Shown here: positions 1 to 6,894 of the stretch, piece after piece
How positions within the stretch are numbered: the first letter of the stretch is position 1
Layout of the letters: every line of letters begins with the position of its first letter
NCBI GenBank assembly: GCA_023262645.1
Contig: JALRAA010000027.1
Location: forward strand, 1-10,269
DNA length: 10,269 nucleotides
DNA from: Burkholderiaceae bacterium
Lineage (GTDB): Bacteria; Pseudomonadota; Gammaproteobacteria; Burkholderiales; Burkholderiaceae_C
Direction: 5' to 3'
Made by a program: the position numbers and the translations under genes
The notes under the pieces: generated by a model
Databases searched by the model: none
Told to the model about the DNA's origin: nothing
Seen by the model: the letters and a program-made list of their open reading frames with translations, nothing else

Positions 1-1404
1 GTCCAAATAGTCCCAATACAAGGTGGTGAACGGGCATGCCGTTTCTCCGATGGACTCTGCTGGGTTGAAACGACAGCCTTTGCAATGGTTGCTCATGCGG
101 TCGATGTACTTTCCGCTGGCAACATAGGGTTTGCTGGCCATCAAGCCACCATCACCGTATTGACTCATGCCAAGCGTGTTGGGCAATTCCACCCATTCCA
201 CCGCATCCACATACACCGACAAATACCATGCGTGTACCTGTTTGGGGTGCACGCCGAACAAAAGCGCATACAAGCCGGTGACCATCAACCGTTGAATATG
301 GTGCGCATAGCCGTGCATTAGAGTTTGACCGATGGCGTCACGCAGGCAAGCCATGTCGGTGTCGCCGGTCCAAAAAAAGTCTGGCAAATCCGCTTGGGCT
401 TGCATGGCATTGCGTTCAAGGTAACCGGGCATTTCTGTCCAATAAATGCCTCGCACATATTCACGCCATCCCAATATTTGACGCACAAAGCCTTCTACAG
501 CCGCCAGTGGGGCATGCCCTGAGTGGAAAGCATCTTGCGCGGCAGCGATGACTTCTGTCGGGTGGAGGAGTTTCAAGTTCAACGAAGACGACAAATGCGA
601 GTGGTACAGCCATACTTCTCCCTCCCACATCGCGTCTTGGAAATGGCCAAATTGCGGTAAACGGTATTGGATGAAATCTGCCAACACTTGCAATGCTTGT
701 GTGCGTGTGACGGGCCAGCCAAATTGCGACAAGCTGCCTGGGTGGTGCGCAAATCGCGTGTTCACCAAGACCATCACTTCACGGGTGATATCGTCTGGCT
801 CAAATCGGGTGGGCGGTGGCAGCTTGCTCGGCCCGGTTTTGCCAAAACTGCCGCGATTGTCAGCATCAAAATTCCACTGACCGCCAATGGGTTGTTTACC
901 TTCCATCAAGATGTCGTGTTTGCGTCTGAGTTCGCGGTAGAAATATTCAAGACGCAAGCTTTTCCTGCCTTCTGCATGCGCTTTGAATTCGCGAACGGTG
1001 CTCAGGAAATGGTCATCGTCTCGAATGTCTAGCGGTAATGCGTGGCTCTCAGCCGTGTCACGCAATTGGCGCAATACACGCCAATCGCCTGGGGCAGTCA
1101 TCACCAATTGACGGGGGGTGTGGTTGTGAATGGCGCGCCCCAGTTCGCCAGCCAAGCTGCCTGTGTTGCCCGGATCGTCGATTCGGCTGTAGATGACAGG
1201 CCATGCTTTGTCACGCAAGCTTTGTGCAAAGTGCCGCATGGCACTCAGGAACAAAGTGGTTCTTTGTTTGGCGGATGGCACGTGGGTCGATTCTTCGTCT
1301 ACCTCGGCCATCCAAATGGCATCTTGGTTCGGGTCGAACCCGTTCAGCGCAGTCGATTGCTCATCCAGTTGGTCACCCAACACCAGCACCAGATTTCGTT
1401 TCAC
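1..1404 (-). CDS. phrB: Iron-sulfur (6-4) photolyase / cryptochrome (FeS-BCP, PhrB type), C-terminus cut by window edge
   Basis: The family repairs UV-induced (6-4) photoproducts in DNA with light, using FAD and carrying a [4Fe-4S] cluster. The frame is open for 468 codons and runs off the left edge. The N-terminus reads VKRNLVLVLGDQLD, typical of COG3046. Cluster cysteines are visible at residues 353, 441, 444 and 457; their spacing equals that of Agrobacterium PhrB (350, 438, 441, 454) with a constant offset of 3. The double histidine of the (6-4) active site is at 368-369 (YAHHIQR). Other family blocks are GWREYVRG and SGKYIDRMSNH. PhrB is about 507 residues, so roughly 40 are missing. The start is GTG at 1404; a second in-frame GTG lies at 1413 and a stop at 1438-1440. 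No good ribosome binding site is visible. The gene lies 33 nt behind trxB on the same strand and may be cotranscribed. Family call is strong; (6-4) specificity is inferred from the residues. Confidence 0.93.
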   Translation of the reverse strand, partial: MKRNLVLVLGDQLDEQSTALNGFDPNQDAIWMAEVDEESTHVPSAKQRTTLFLSAMRHFAQSLRDKAWPVIYSRIDDPGNTGSLAGELGRAIHNHTPRQLVMTAPGDWRVLRQLRDTAESHALPLDIRDDDHFLSTVREFKAHAEGRKSLRLEYFYRELRRKHDILMEGKQPIGGQWNFDADNRGSFGKTGPSKLPPPTRFEPDDITREVMVLVNTRFAHHPGSLSQFGWPVTRTQALQVLADFIQYRLPQFGHFQDAMWEGEVWLYHSHLSSSLNLKLLHPTEVIAAAQDAFHSGHAPLAAVEGFVRQILGWREYVRGIYWTEMPGYLERNAMQAQADLPDFFWTGDTDMACLRDAIGQTLMHGYAHHIQRLMVTGLYALLFGVHPKQVHAWYLSVYVDAVEWVELPNTLGMSQYGDGGLMASKPYVASGKYIDRMSNHCKGCRFNPAESIGETACPFTTLYWDYLD

Positions 1405-1437
1405 ATGTTGCACAGAGGGGTGAAGCCGTCTGTGGGG

Positions 1438-2385
1438 TTATTGTTCTAAAAAGCGTTGTGCGTCTAAAGCCGCCATACAGCCTGTGCCCGCACTGGTGAT
1501 GGCTTGGCGATACACATGGTCTTGTACATCGCCCGCAGCGAACACACCTGGGACACTGGTTTGTGTCGCCATGCCTTGCAAGCCACTTTGCGTGATGATG
1601 TAGCCGTCTTTCATGGCCAGTTGGCCTTCAAATATTTGCGTGTTGGGTTGGTGTCCGATGGCGATGAAACACCCGTGCACAGTCAACTCGCGGGTGCTGT
1701 TGTCTTGGGTGTTTTTCAGTCGAACACCGGTCACGCCCGAAGCATCGCCCAGTACTTCCTCCAACACGCTGTGCAATTCCAAGACGATTTTTCCAGCCTT
1801 CACCTTGTCCATCAACTTGTCGATCATGATGGCTTCTGCTTTGAATTTGTCGCGGCGATGTATCAGGTGCACCTTGCTGGCAATATTGGACAAATACAAA
1901 GCTTCTTCAACGGCGGTGTTGCCGCCGCCCACCACGCAGCACACTTGTTCACGGTAGAAAAAACCATCGCAGGTGGCGCAACCTGACACGCCTTTGCCCA
2001 TGAACTGTTGTTCTGTTGGCAACCCTAAATATTTGGCCGATGCACCAGTGGCAATGATCAGCGCGTCGCAGGTGTAGATGCCGCTGTCGCCAAACAAGGT
2101 GAAAGGGCGTTGGCTGAAATCTACGCGGTTGATGTGATCAAACACGATTTGGGTATGAAAACGTTCTGCATGCGCTTGAAAACGTTGCATCAAGTCCGGG
2201 CCTTGCACCCCGTCGACATCGGCTGGCCAGTTGTCCACATCGGTGGTGGTCATCAATTGCCCGCCTTGGGCCATACCGGTGATCAAGGTGGGTTTTAAGT
2301 TGGCGCGTGCTGCATAAACGGCGGCACTGTAACCGGCAGGGCCTGAGCCCAAAATAAGAACTTTGCTGTGCTGTGGGGAGGACAT
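1438..2385 (-). CDS. trxB: Thioredoxin-disulfide reductase TrxB
   Basis: Cytoplasmic FAD enzyme that passes electrons from NADPH to oxidised thioredoxin, keeping protein thiols reduced. From the ATG at 2385 it is 315 residues (E. coli TrxB is about 320). Visible motifs in order: FAD-binding GSGPAG at 13-18, redox-active CATC at 136-139 followed by DGFFYR, NADPH-binding GGGNTA at 153-158, HRR at 176-178 (2'-phosphate contact in the family), and the second FAD motif AAGDVQD at 283-289. The frame extends ten codons upstream to a TTG at 2415, but that extension (MRLIFLLKYT) is unlike the family and runs through a T-tract, so the ATG is preferred. The gene is divergent from ftsK. The photolyase gene follows after 33 nt with no terminator in between, so a two-gene transcript is likely. 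Confidence 0.97.
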   Translation of the reverse strand: MSSPQHSKVLILGSGPAGYSAAVYAARANLKPTLITGMAQGGQLMTTTDVDNWPADVDGVQGPDLMQRFQAHAERFHTQIVFDHINRVDFSQRPFTLFGDSGIYTCDALIIATGASAKYLGLPTEQQFMGKGVSGCATCDGFFYREQVCCVVGGGNTAVEEALYLSNIASKVHLIHRRDKFKAEAIMIDKLMDKVKAGKIVLELHSVLEEVLGDASGVTGVRLKNTQDNSTRELTVHGCFIAIGHQPNTQIFEGQLAMKDGYIITQSGLQGMATQTSVPGVFAAGDVQDHVYRQAITSAGTGCMAALDAQRFLEQ

Positions 2386-2494
2386 GGTGTACTTCAGTAA
2401 AAAAATCAGGCGCAAAAACGCGCCGCGAAACCCATGATTTTAGGCTTCTGCGTGGGTTGAGGCTTGGGCGCGCCTGTTAAGCTTACGCTCGGCA
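2386..2494. promoter_or_regulatory. Divergent intergenic region between trxB and ftsK
   Basis: These 109 bp must hold the promoters of both trxB (leftward) and the ftsK-lolA-rarA run (rightward), unless ftsK is expressed from elsewhere. On the minus strand a TAAAAT at 2442-2437 could be a -10 element for trxB, but no good -35 sits 17 bp upstream of it. On the plus strand TTGAGG at 2457-2462 resembles a -35, with no convincing -10 at the right distance. The assignment as a regulatory region rests on gene orientation, not on clear boxes. No LexA box is visible. Confidence 0.5.
2399..2424 (-). promoter_or_regulatory. Hairpin plus T-tract in the presumed trxB leader
   Basis: Read on the minus strand, GGCGC (2424-2420) and GCGCC (2413-2409) form a 5-bp all-GC stem with a 6-nt loop. 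After TGA come seven Ts (2405-2399). The layout is that of a weak intrinsic terminator, yet it lies only 13 nt before the trxB start codon and no minus-strand gene lies upstream that would need terminating. It could be a leader attenuator or an RNA structure affecting trxB, or chance. The stem is short and the gap before the T-tract makes a strong terminator doubtful. Confidence 0.3.
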
Positions 2495-4828
2495 ATGACT
2501 TACTCACTCCATACACTCAAAAATACCAAAGACAGTGCACCTGCAGTCACCGGTTGGCAACGGTTTTTGCAGGAAATTGCGTTGTCATTAGGCTTTGTAT
2601 TCCTGTTGTTTTGGCTGGTCGCGTTGCTCAGCCATTCCCCTCAAGACCCCGCTTGGACCACCTCGGGTTCGAGCGCCGTTCCGCGCAACTGGGGCGGTCG
2701 CATTGGTGCCGCTATCAGCGACCTGGGATTTTTCATCGCTGGCTATTCCATGGTGTGGTGTTACTTGGCGGCGTTGATGGCCTGGTTAAAAGCACTGGCC
2801 GCGCGGCTGCGCAGCGCGGATGAACCTGTGGGGGAATCGCCTATTTGGCGGTTGAGTCGCTGGGCATTTTGGAGCGGTTTGGTGTTGCTGATGGTGTCCA
2901 GCACAGGCTTGGAGTACACACGGCTTTACCGTTTTGAATCGCTCTTGCCAGGTCACCATGCGGGCGGGATTGTCGGTTTTTTGGTGGGCGGCAGCGCTTC
3001 GAAATGGCTGGGCTTTAACGGCTCTGCATTGGTATTCATCGTATTCATGTTGGTGGGTTTGTCGTGGACATTTGGGTTTTCGTGGGTGCAACTCGCCGAA
3101 AACATCGGCGCGCGGATTGACCAAGCGTTGACCGATTGGCGCGAACGCCGCGAAATCGCCGAAGACCTGGCCTTGGGCCAGGTCGCCGCCAAAGAGCGCG
3201 AGCAGGACATGCACACAGACTTTGGCGAGTCAGCAGAGATGACGCCCCGCGCGGTGCGAATCGTGGTGGAACCAGAACCCGTGGTAGCCCCCAAAAGCGA
3301 ACGCATGGCGCGCGAAAGGCAGAAGCCGCTTTTCAATGACATGCCAGATTCACGTTTACCGCAAGTGGATTTGTTGGACGATTCACAGGCCAAGCACGAT
3401 CCGGTCGATGCCGAGACCATCGAGTTCACTAGCCGTTTGATCGAGAAAAAATTGCGTGATTTCGGTGTCGAGGTGAAGGTGCTGGCTGCGGCCCCCGGCC
3501 CGGTGGTGACACGCTATGAAATTGAGCCTGCCACGGGCGTCAAAGGCTCGCAAATTGTTAACCTTGCCAAGGATTTGGCCCGCTCGCTCAGTATGGTGTC
3601 TATTCGCGTGGTCGAGACGATTCCTGGCAAGAATTTCATGGCACTGGAGTTGCCCAATGCGAAACGCCAGTCCATACGTTTGAGTGAAATTTTGGGTTCA
3701 GAGGTTTACAACGAAGCCAAATCCATGCTCACCATGGGACTCGGCAAGGACATCGGTGGCCATCCGGTCGTGGCGGACTTGGCCAAGATGCCGCATGTGC
3801 TGGTAGCGGGCACGACAGGTTCGGGCAAATCGGTGGGTATCAACGCCATGATTTTGAGTCTGCTCTACAAAGCCGAGGCGCGCGATGTGCGCTTGTTGAT
3901 GATCGATCCCAAAATGTTGGAGATGTCCGTGTATGAAGGCATTCCGCATTTGCTGGCGCCTGTGGTGACCGACATGCGCCAAGCGGCCCACGGCTTGAAT
4001 TGGTGTGTGGGAGAAATGGAGCGGCGCTACAAACTGATGAGCAAGCTCGGTGTGCGTAACTTGGCGGGTTACAACCACAAGATCGAAGAAGCGCAGGATG
4101 CAGGACACAGTTTGCCCAACCCGTTCAGCCTGACACCCGATGACCCCGAGCCTTTAGAGCGACTGCCGCATATCGTGGTGGTGATTGACGAGCTGGCTGA
4201 CCTGATGATGGTGGTCGGCAAGAAGATCGAAGAATTGATTGCTCGCCTGGCGCAAAAAGCCCGCGCTGCGGGTATCCATTTGATTTTGGCCACCCAACGA
4301 CCCAGTGTGGACGTGATCACGGGATTGATCAAAGCCAATATTCCCACCCGCATCGCATTCCAAGTCAGCAGCAAGATCGACAGCCGCACCATTCTTGACC
4401 AAATGGGCGCTGAGGCGTTGCTGGGCATGGGAGACATGTTGTATTTGCCAAGCGGTACAGGTTTTCCTATTCGTGTGCACGGTGCATTTGTCAGCGATGA
4501 AGAAGTGCACCGCGTGGTGAGCTACTTGAAAACGCAAGGTGAGCCCAATTACATCGAAGGCTTGCTTGAAGGTGGGACTGTGGAGGGTGACAGCAGTGGC
4601 CCCGATTTGTTTGGGGACACCGCGAGCGAAAAAGACCCGATGTACGATCAAGCGGTTGAAGTGGTTTTGAAAAACCGCAAAGCCAGTATTTCATTGGTAC
4701 AGCGACATTTGAAAATCGGCTACAACCGCGCGGCACGCTTGGTGGAAGACATGGAGAAAGCCGGTATGGTCAGTGCCATGAGCAGCAACGGGCAGCGTGA
4801 AATTTTGGTTCCAACCCGGCAGGAATAA
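2495..4828 (+). CDS. ftsK: DNA translocase FtsK
   Basis: Septum-anchored ATPase that pumps chromosomal DNA toward the dif site and activates XerCD recombination during division. The protein has 777 residues. The N-terminal part holds about four or five membrane segments (roughly 28-46, 71-97, 124-138, 158-196). A short charged linker covers about 200-300, much shorter than in the 1,329-residue E. coli protein, as is usual in betaproteobacteria. The motor domain shows Walker A GTTGSGKS at 439-446, Walker B LLMIDPK at 467-473, and the family block ATQRPSVDVITG. The C-terminal winged-helix gamma domain, which reads KOPS sequences, covers about 714-777 (KASISLVQRHLKIGYNRAAR region). The start MTYSLHTL is like those of Comamonadaceae FtsK, although no good ribosome binding site precedes it. 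It heads a same-strand run with lolA and rarA. Confidence 0.97.
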   Translation: MTYSLHTLKNTKDSAPAVTGWQRFLQEIALSLGFVFLLFWLVALLSHSPQDPAWTTSGSSAVPRNWGGRIGAAISDLGFFIAGYSMVWCYLAALMAWLKALAARLRSADEPVGESPIWRLSRWAFWSGLVLLMVSSTGLEYTRLYRFESLLPGHHAGGIVGFLVGGSASKWLGFNGSALVFIVFMLVGLSWTFGFSWVQLAENIGARIDQALTDWRERREIAEDLALGQVAAKEREQDMHTDFGESAEMTPRAVRIVVEPEPVVAPKSERMARERQKPLFNDMPDSRLPQVDLLDDSQAKHDPVDAETIEFTSRLIEKKLRDFGVEVKVLAAAPGPVVTRYEIEPATGVKGSQIVNLAKDLARSLSMVSIRVVETIPGKNFMALELPNAKRQSIRLSEILGSEVYNEAKSMLTMGLGKDIGGHPVVADLAKMPHVLVAGTTGSGKSVGINAMILSLLYKAEARDVRLLMIDPKMLEMSVYEGIPHLLAPVVTDMRQAAHGLNWCVGEMERRYKLMSKLGVRNLAGYNHKIEEAQDAGHSLPNPFSLTPDDPEPLERLPHIVVVIDELADLMMVVGKKIEELIARLAQKARAAGIHLILATQRPSVDVITGLIKANIPTRIAFQVSSKIDSRTILDQMGAEALLGMGDMLYLPSGTGFPIRVHGAFVSDEEVHRVVSYLKTQGEPNYIEGLLEGGTVEGDSSGPDLFGDTASEKDPMYDQAVEVVLKNRKASISLVQRHLKIGYNRAARLVEDMEKAGMVSAMSSNGQREILVPTRQE

Positions 4829-4924
4829 ATGGCAGCACCCAAGGTTGCGCATGTTCAGACCAGCTTTCAACGCACCGGGTCATGTGTGAAGTTTTATATG
4901 TGTTCATTCTTCAGCGTATGTTGA
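4829..4924 (+). CDS. Possible 31-codon ORF linking ftsK to lolA
   Basis: An ATG directly follows the ftsK stop codon (TAA 4826-4828) and opens a 31-codon frame whose TGA (4922-4924) overlaps the proposed lolA start by 7 nt. AGGA at 4821-4824, four bases before the ATG, is a plausible ribosome binding site, whereas the lolA ATG at 4918 has none. The arrangement would suit a coupling peptide that delivers ribosomes to lolA. The peptide resembles nothing I recognise, has no obvious signal or membrane segment, and an ORF of this length arises easily by chance. Listed as a candidate only. Confidence 0.2.
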   Translation: MAAPKVAHVQTSFQRTGSCVKFYMCSFFSVC

Positions 4925-5577
4925 TACCCATTTTTCGCAAATTTTTCGGCTTCGCCACGCTGCTGTGCTGCACTGTCGCGATGGCCGACAGCGTAGATAG
5001 CTTGTCATTGTTCTTGAAATCCACGCGCAGTATGCGGGCCGATTTTGTGCAAACAGTGATTTCGCCTGCGAAAGAAAACAGACCCGCTAAAACCAAAATC
5101 TCTTCAGGCACATTTGCGTTTGTGCGGCCCACGGTGTTTCGCTTTGACTATGCCAAACCTTTTGTGCAAAACATCGTGGCGGATGGGCAATATGTGTGGC
5201 TGTACGACGCAGATTTGAACCAAGTGACACAACGCAATCAATTGCAAGCGTTGGCCACCACCCCAGCTTCCTTGATTGCTTCGGCCAACGACGTCACCAG
5301 CCTGCAAAAAGAGTTTGTTTTGCTCGCGCAACCGGATGCCGAGGGCTTGCAATGGGTATCCGCCACACCGCATGCCAGCGACAGCAGTTTGCAACGTGTG
5401 CGCATTGGGTTGCGTGTCAAAGGGGATGCGGTGCAGTTGGCGCAGTTGGATATTTTGGATGTGTTCGGGACACGTTCTTTGATCAAATTTGAGCGAACCG
5501 ACATCAATCCCAAACAGTTGACGTTGGCGCAGTTCAAATTTGTGCCGCCCAAAGGCGCAGACGTGATACAGCCCTGA
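4918..5577 (+). CDS. lolA: Outer-membrane lipoprotein carrier protein LolA
   Basis: Periplasmic chaperone that takes lipoproteins released by LolCDE at the inner membrane and hands them to LolB at the outer membrane. From the ATG at 4918 the protein has 219 residues: an N-terminal signal peptide (basic FRK, hydrophobic FFGFATLLCCTVAMA) with likely cleavage after A23, then a LolA half-barrel domain. Family blocks seen are MRADFVQTV (39-47), SGTFAFVRPTVFRFDY (63-78) and IVADGQYVWLYD (86-97). An in-frame ATG at 4882 would add 12 residues ahead of the basic segment; I prefer the shorter form because it gives a normal signal peptide. Neither start has a clear ribosome binding site. It lies 89 nt after ftsK and 9 nt before rarA, a common betaproteobacterial order. 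Confidence 0.93.
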   Translation: MLIPIFRKFFGFATLLCCTVAMADSVDSLSLFLKSTRSMRADFVQTVISPAKENRPAKTKISSGTFAFVRPTVFRFDYAKPFVQNIVADGQYVWLYDADLNQVTQRNQLQALATTPASLIASANDVTSLQKEFVLLAQPDAEGLQWVSATPHASDSSLQRVRIGLRVKGDAVQLAQLDILDVFGTRSLIKFERTDINPKQLTLAQFKFVPPKGADVIQP

Positions 5578-5579
5578 GG
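5576..5579 (+). promoter_or_regulatory. Ribosome binding site of rarA overlapping the lolA stop
   Basis: GAGG lies 7 nt before the GTG at 5587 and shares its first two bases with the TGA stop codon of lolA (5575-5577). It supports the GTG as the rarA start and suggests that rarA translation is coupled to lolA. Confidence 0.7.
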
Positions 5580-5586
5580 CCCACTG

Positions 5587-6894
5587 GTGCCGTCACTGAC
5601 TGAGCCCAACTTTCACACACCGCTGGCCGAGCGGTTGCGGCCGCAAACCTTGTCGGATGTGGTGGGACAACAGCATATTTTGGGCGAGGGCAAGGCCTTG
5701 CGTGTGGCTTTTGAATCGGGGCAACCGCACAGTTGTGTGTTGTGGGGTCCGCCCGGCGTGGGCAAAACCACCATAGCGCGATTGATGGCAGATGCGTTCG
5801 ATGCGCAATTTATAGCCATCAGCGCAGTGCTGGGGGGTGTCAAAGACATCCGCGAAGCGGTTGAATTGGCGCAGATCGCCAGAGACTCATCCGCACATAA
5901 GCGCACCATTGTGTTCGTCGATGAGGTGCATCGGTTCAACAAAAGCCAGCAAGATGCTTTTTTGCCGCATGTGGAATCGGGTTTGTTCACATTCATTGGC
6001 GCCACCACAGAAAACCCTTCGTTTGAAGTCAATTCTGCGTTGTTATCAAGAGCAGCGGTGTATGTGTTGCAGCCGCTCAGTGACGCCGACTTGGCGCAAA
6101 TTGTGGACAAAGCGCTGGCTATCCAAGCCGTGCCCGCATTGGATGCAGATGCTTTGGCGCGGTTGATAGCGTATGCAGACGGTGACGCCAGGCGATTGCT
6201 CAATACTTTAGAAACCTTGGCCGTGGCGGCACAACGCGAATCATTGACGCGGGTCAGTGACGCATGGTTGATGCAAGTGCTGGGCGAGCGCATGCGTCGT
6301 TACGACAAAGGTGGCGATCAGTTTTACGACAGCATCAGCGCGTTGCACAAATCTGTTCGCGGCTCCGACCCTGATGCCGCCTTGTACTGGTTGGTGCGCA
6401 TGCTGGACGGCGGTGCAGACCCAAAATACATGGCGCGCCGCATGATACGCATGGCGGCCGAAGACATTGGTTTGGCCGATCCGCGTGCACTGCGTCTGGC
6501 TTTGGATGCTGCAGAGGTGTATGAGCGACTCGGTTCGCCAGAAGGTGAATTGGCGTTGGCCGAATGCGTGGTGTATTTGGCGGTGGCGCCCAAATCGAAT
6601 GCGGTGTACAAGGCCTATAACCAGGTTCGCCGCTTGATCAAAGCCGATAGCACACGCCCGGTACCCATGCATTTGCGCAATGCGCCCACGCGTTTGATGA
6701 AAGAACTGGAGCATGGCAAAGGCTATCGTTATGCCCACGACGAACCAGATGCGTTTGCCGCCGGGGAAAGCTATTGGCCAGACGGCATGACGCCACCAGT
6801 GTTGTATGAACCGGTTGAGCGGGGATTGGAAATCAAAATCGCGGAAAAAATGCGTTTGCTGCGACAGAAAAATGCACAGGCGAAAAAAACTTAG
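5587..6894 (+). CDS. rarA: Replication-associated recombination protein A (RarA/MgsA), AAA+ ATPase
   Basis: Cytoplasmic clamp-loader-like ATPase that acts at stalled replication forks and interacts with SSB; relatives are eukaryotic Mgs1/WRNIP1. The protein has 435 residues (E. coli RarA 447). Visible features: N-terminal PLAERLRPQTLSDVVGQQH block (12-30), Walker A GPPGVGKT at 54-61, Walker B IVFVDEVH at 108-115 followed by RFNKSQQDA, sensor-1 region GATTENPS at 138-145, and a likely arginine finger in LLSR (R155). The C-terminal tetramerisation part includes MARRMIRMAAEDIGLADPRAL and ends with a lysine-rich tail. The start is GTG, supported by a GAGG 7 nt upstream. In many betaproteobacteria serS follows; here a convergent reductase gene does instead, its stop overlapping the rarA stop by 4 bp. 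Confidence 0.96.
   Translation: MPSLTEPNFHTPLAERLRPQTLSDVVGQQHILGEGKALRVAFESGQPHSCVLWGPPGVGKTTIARLMADAFDAQFIAISAVLGGVKDIREAVELAQIARDSSAHKRTIVFVDEVHRFNKSQQDAFLPHVESGLFTFIGATTENPSFEVNSALLSRAAVYVLQPLSDADLAQIVDKALAIQAVPALDADALARLIAYADGDARRLLNTLETLAVAAQRESLTRVSDAWLMQVLGERMRRYDKGGDQFYDSISALHKSVRGSDPDAALYWLVRMLDGGADPKYMARRMIRMAAEDIGLADPRALRLALDAAEVYERLGSPEGELALAECVVYLAVAPKSNAVYKAYNQVRRLIKADSTRPVPMHLRNAPTRLMKELEHGKGYRYAHDEPDAFAAGESYWPDGMTPPVLYEPVERGLEIKIAEKMRLLRQKNAQAKKT

Noticed and set aside
85..1449. Several plus-strand open frames (for example 667-1032 and 1042-1449).
   Set aside because: They are antisense to the photolyase, whose frame is open throughout and carries clear family motifs; their products resemble no protein family.
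1504..1986. A 160-codon plus-strand open frame.
   Set aside because: It is the complement of trxB, which has every expected motif.
2468..2475. Palindrome GGCGCGCC in the trxB-ftsK gap.
   Set aside because: A single 8-base GC palindrome is expected by chance often enough and does not fit a recognised operator here.
2473..2490. Possible LexA box in front of ftsK (CTGT followed by TAAGCTTA).
   Set aside because: Only the left half matches the CTGT-N8-ACAG pattern; the right half is absent.
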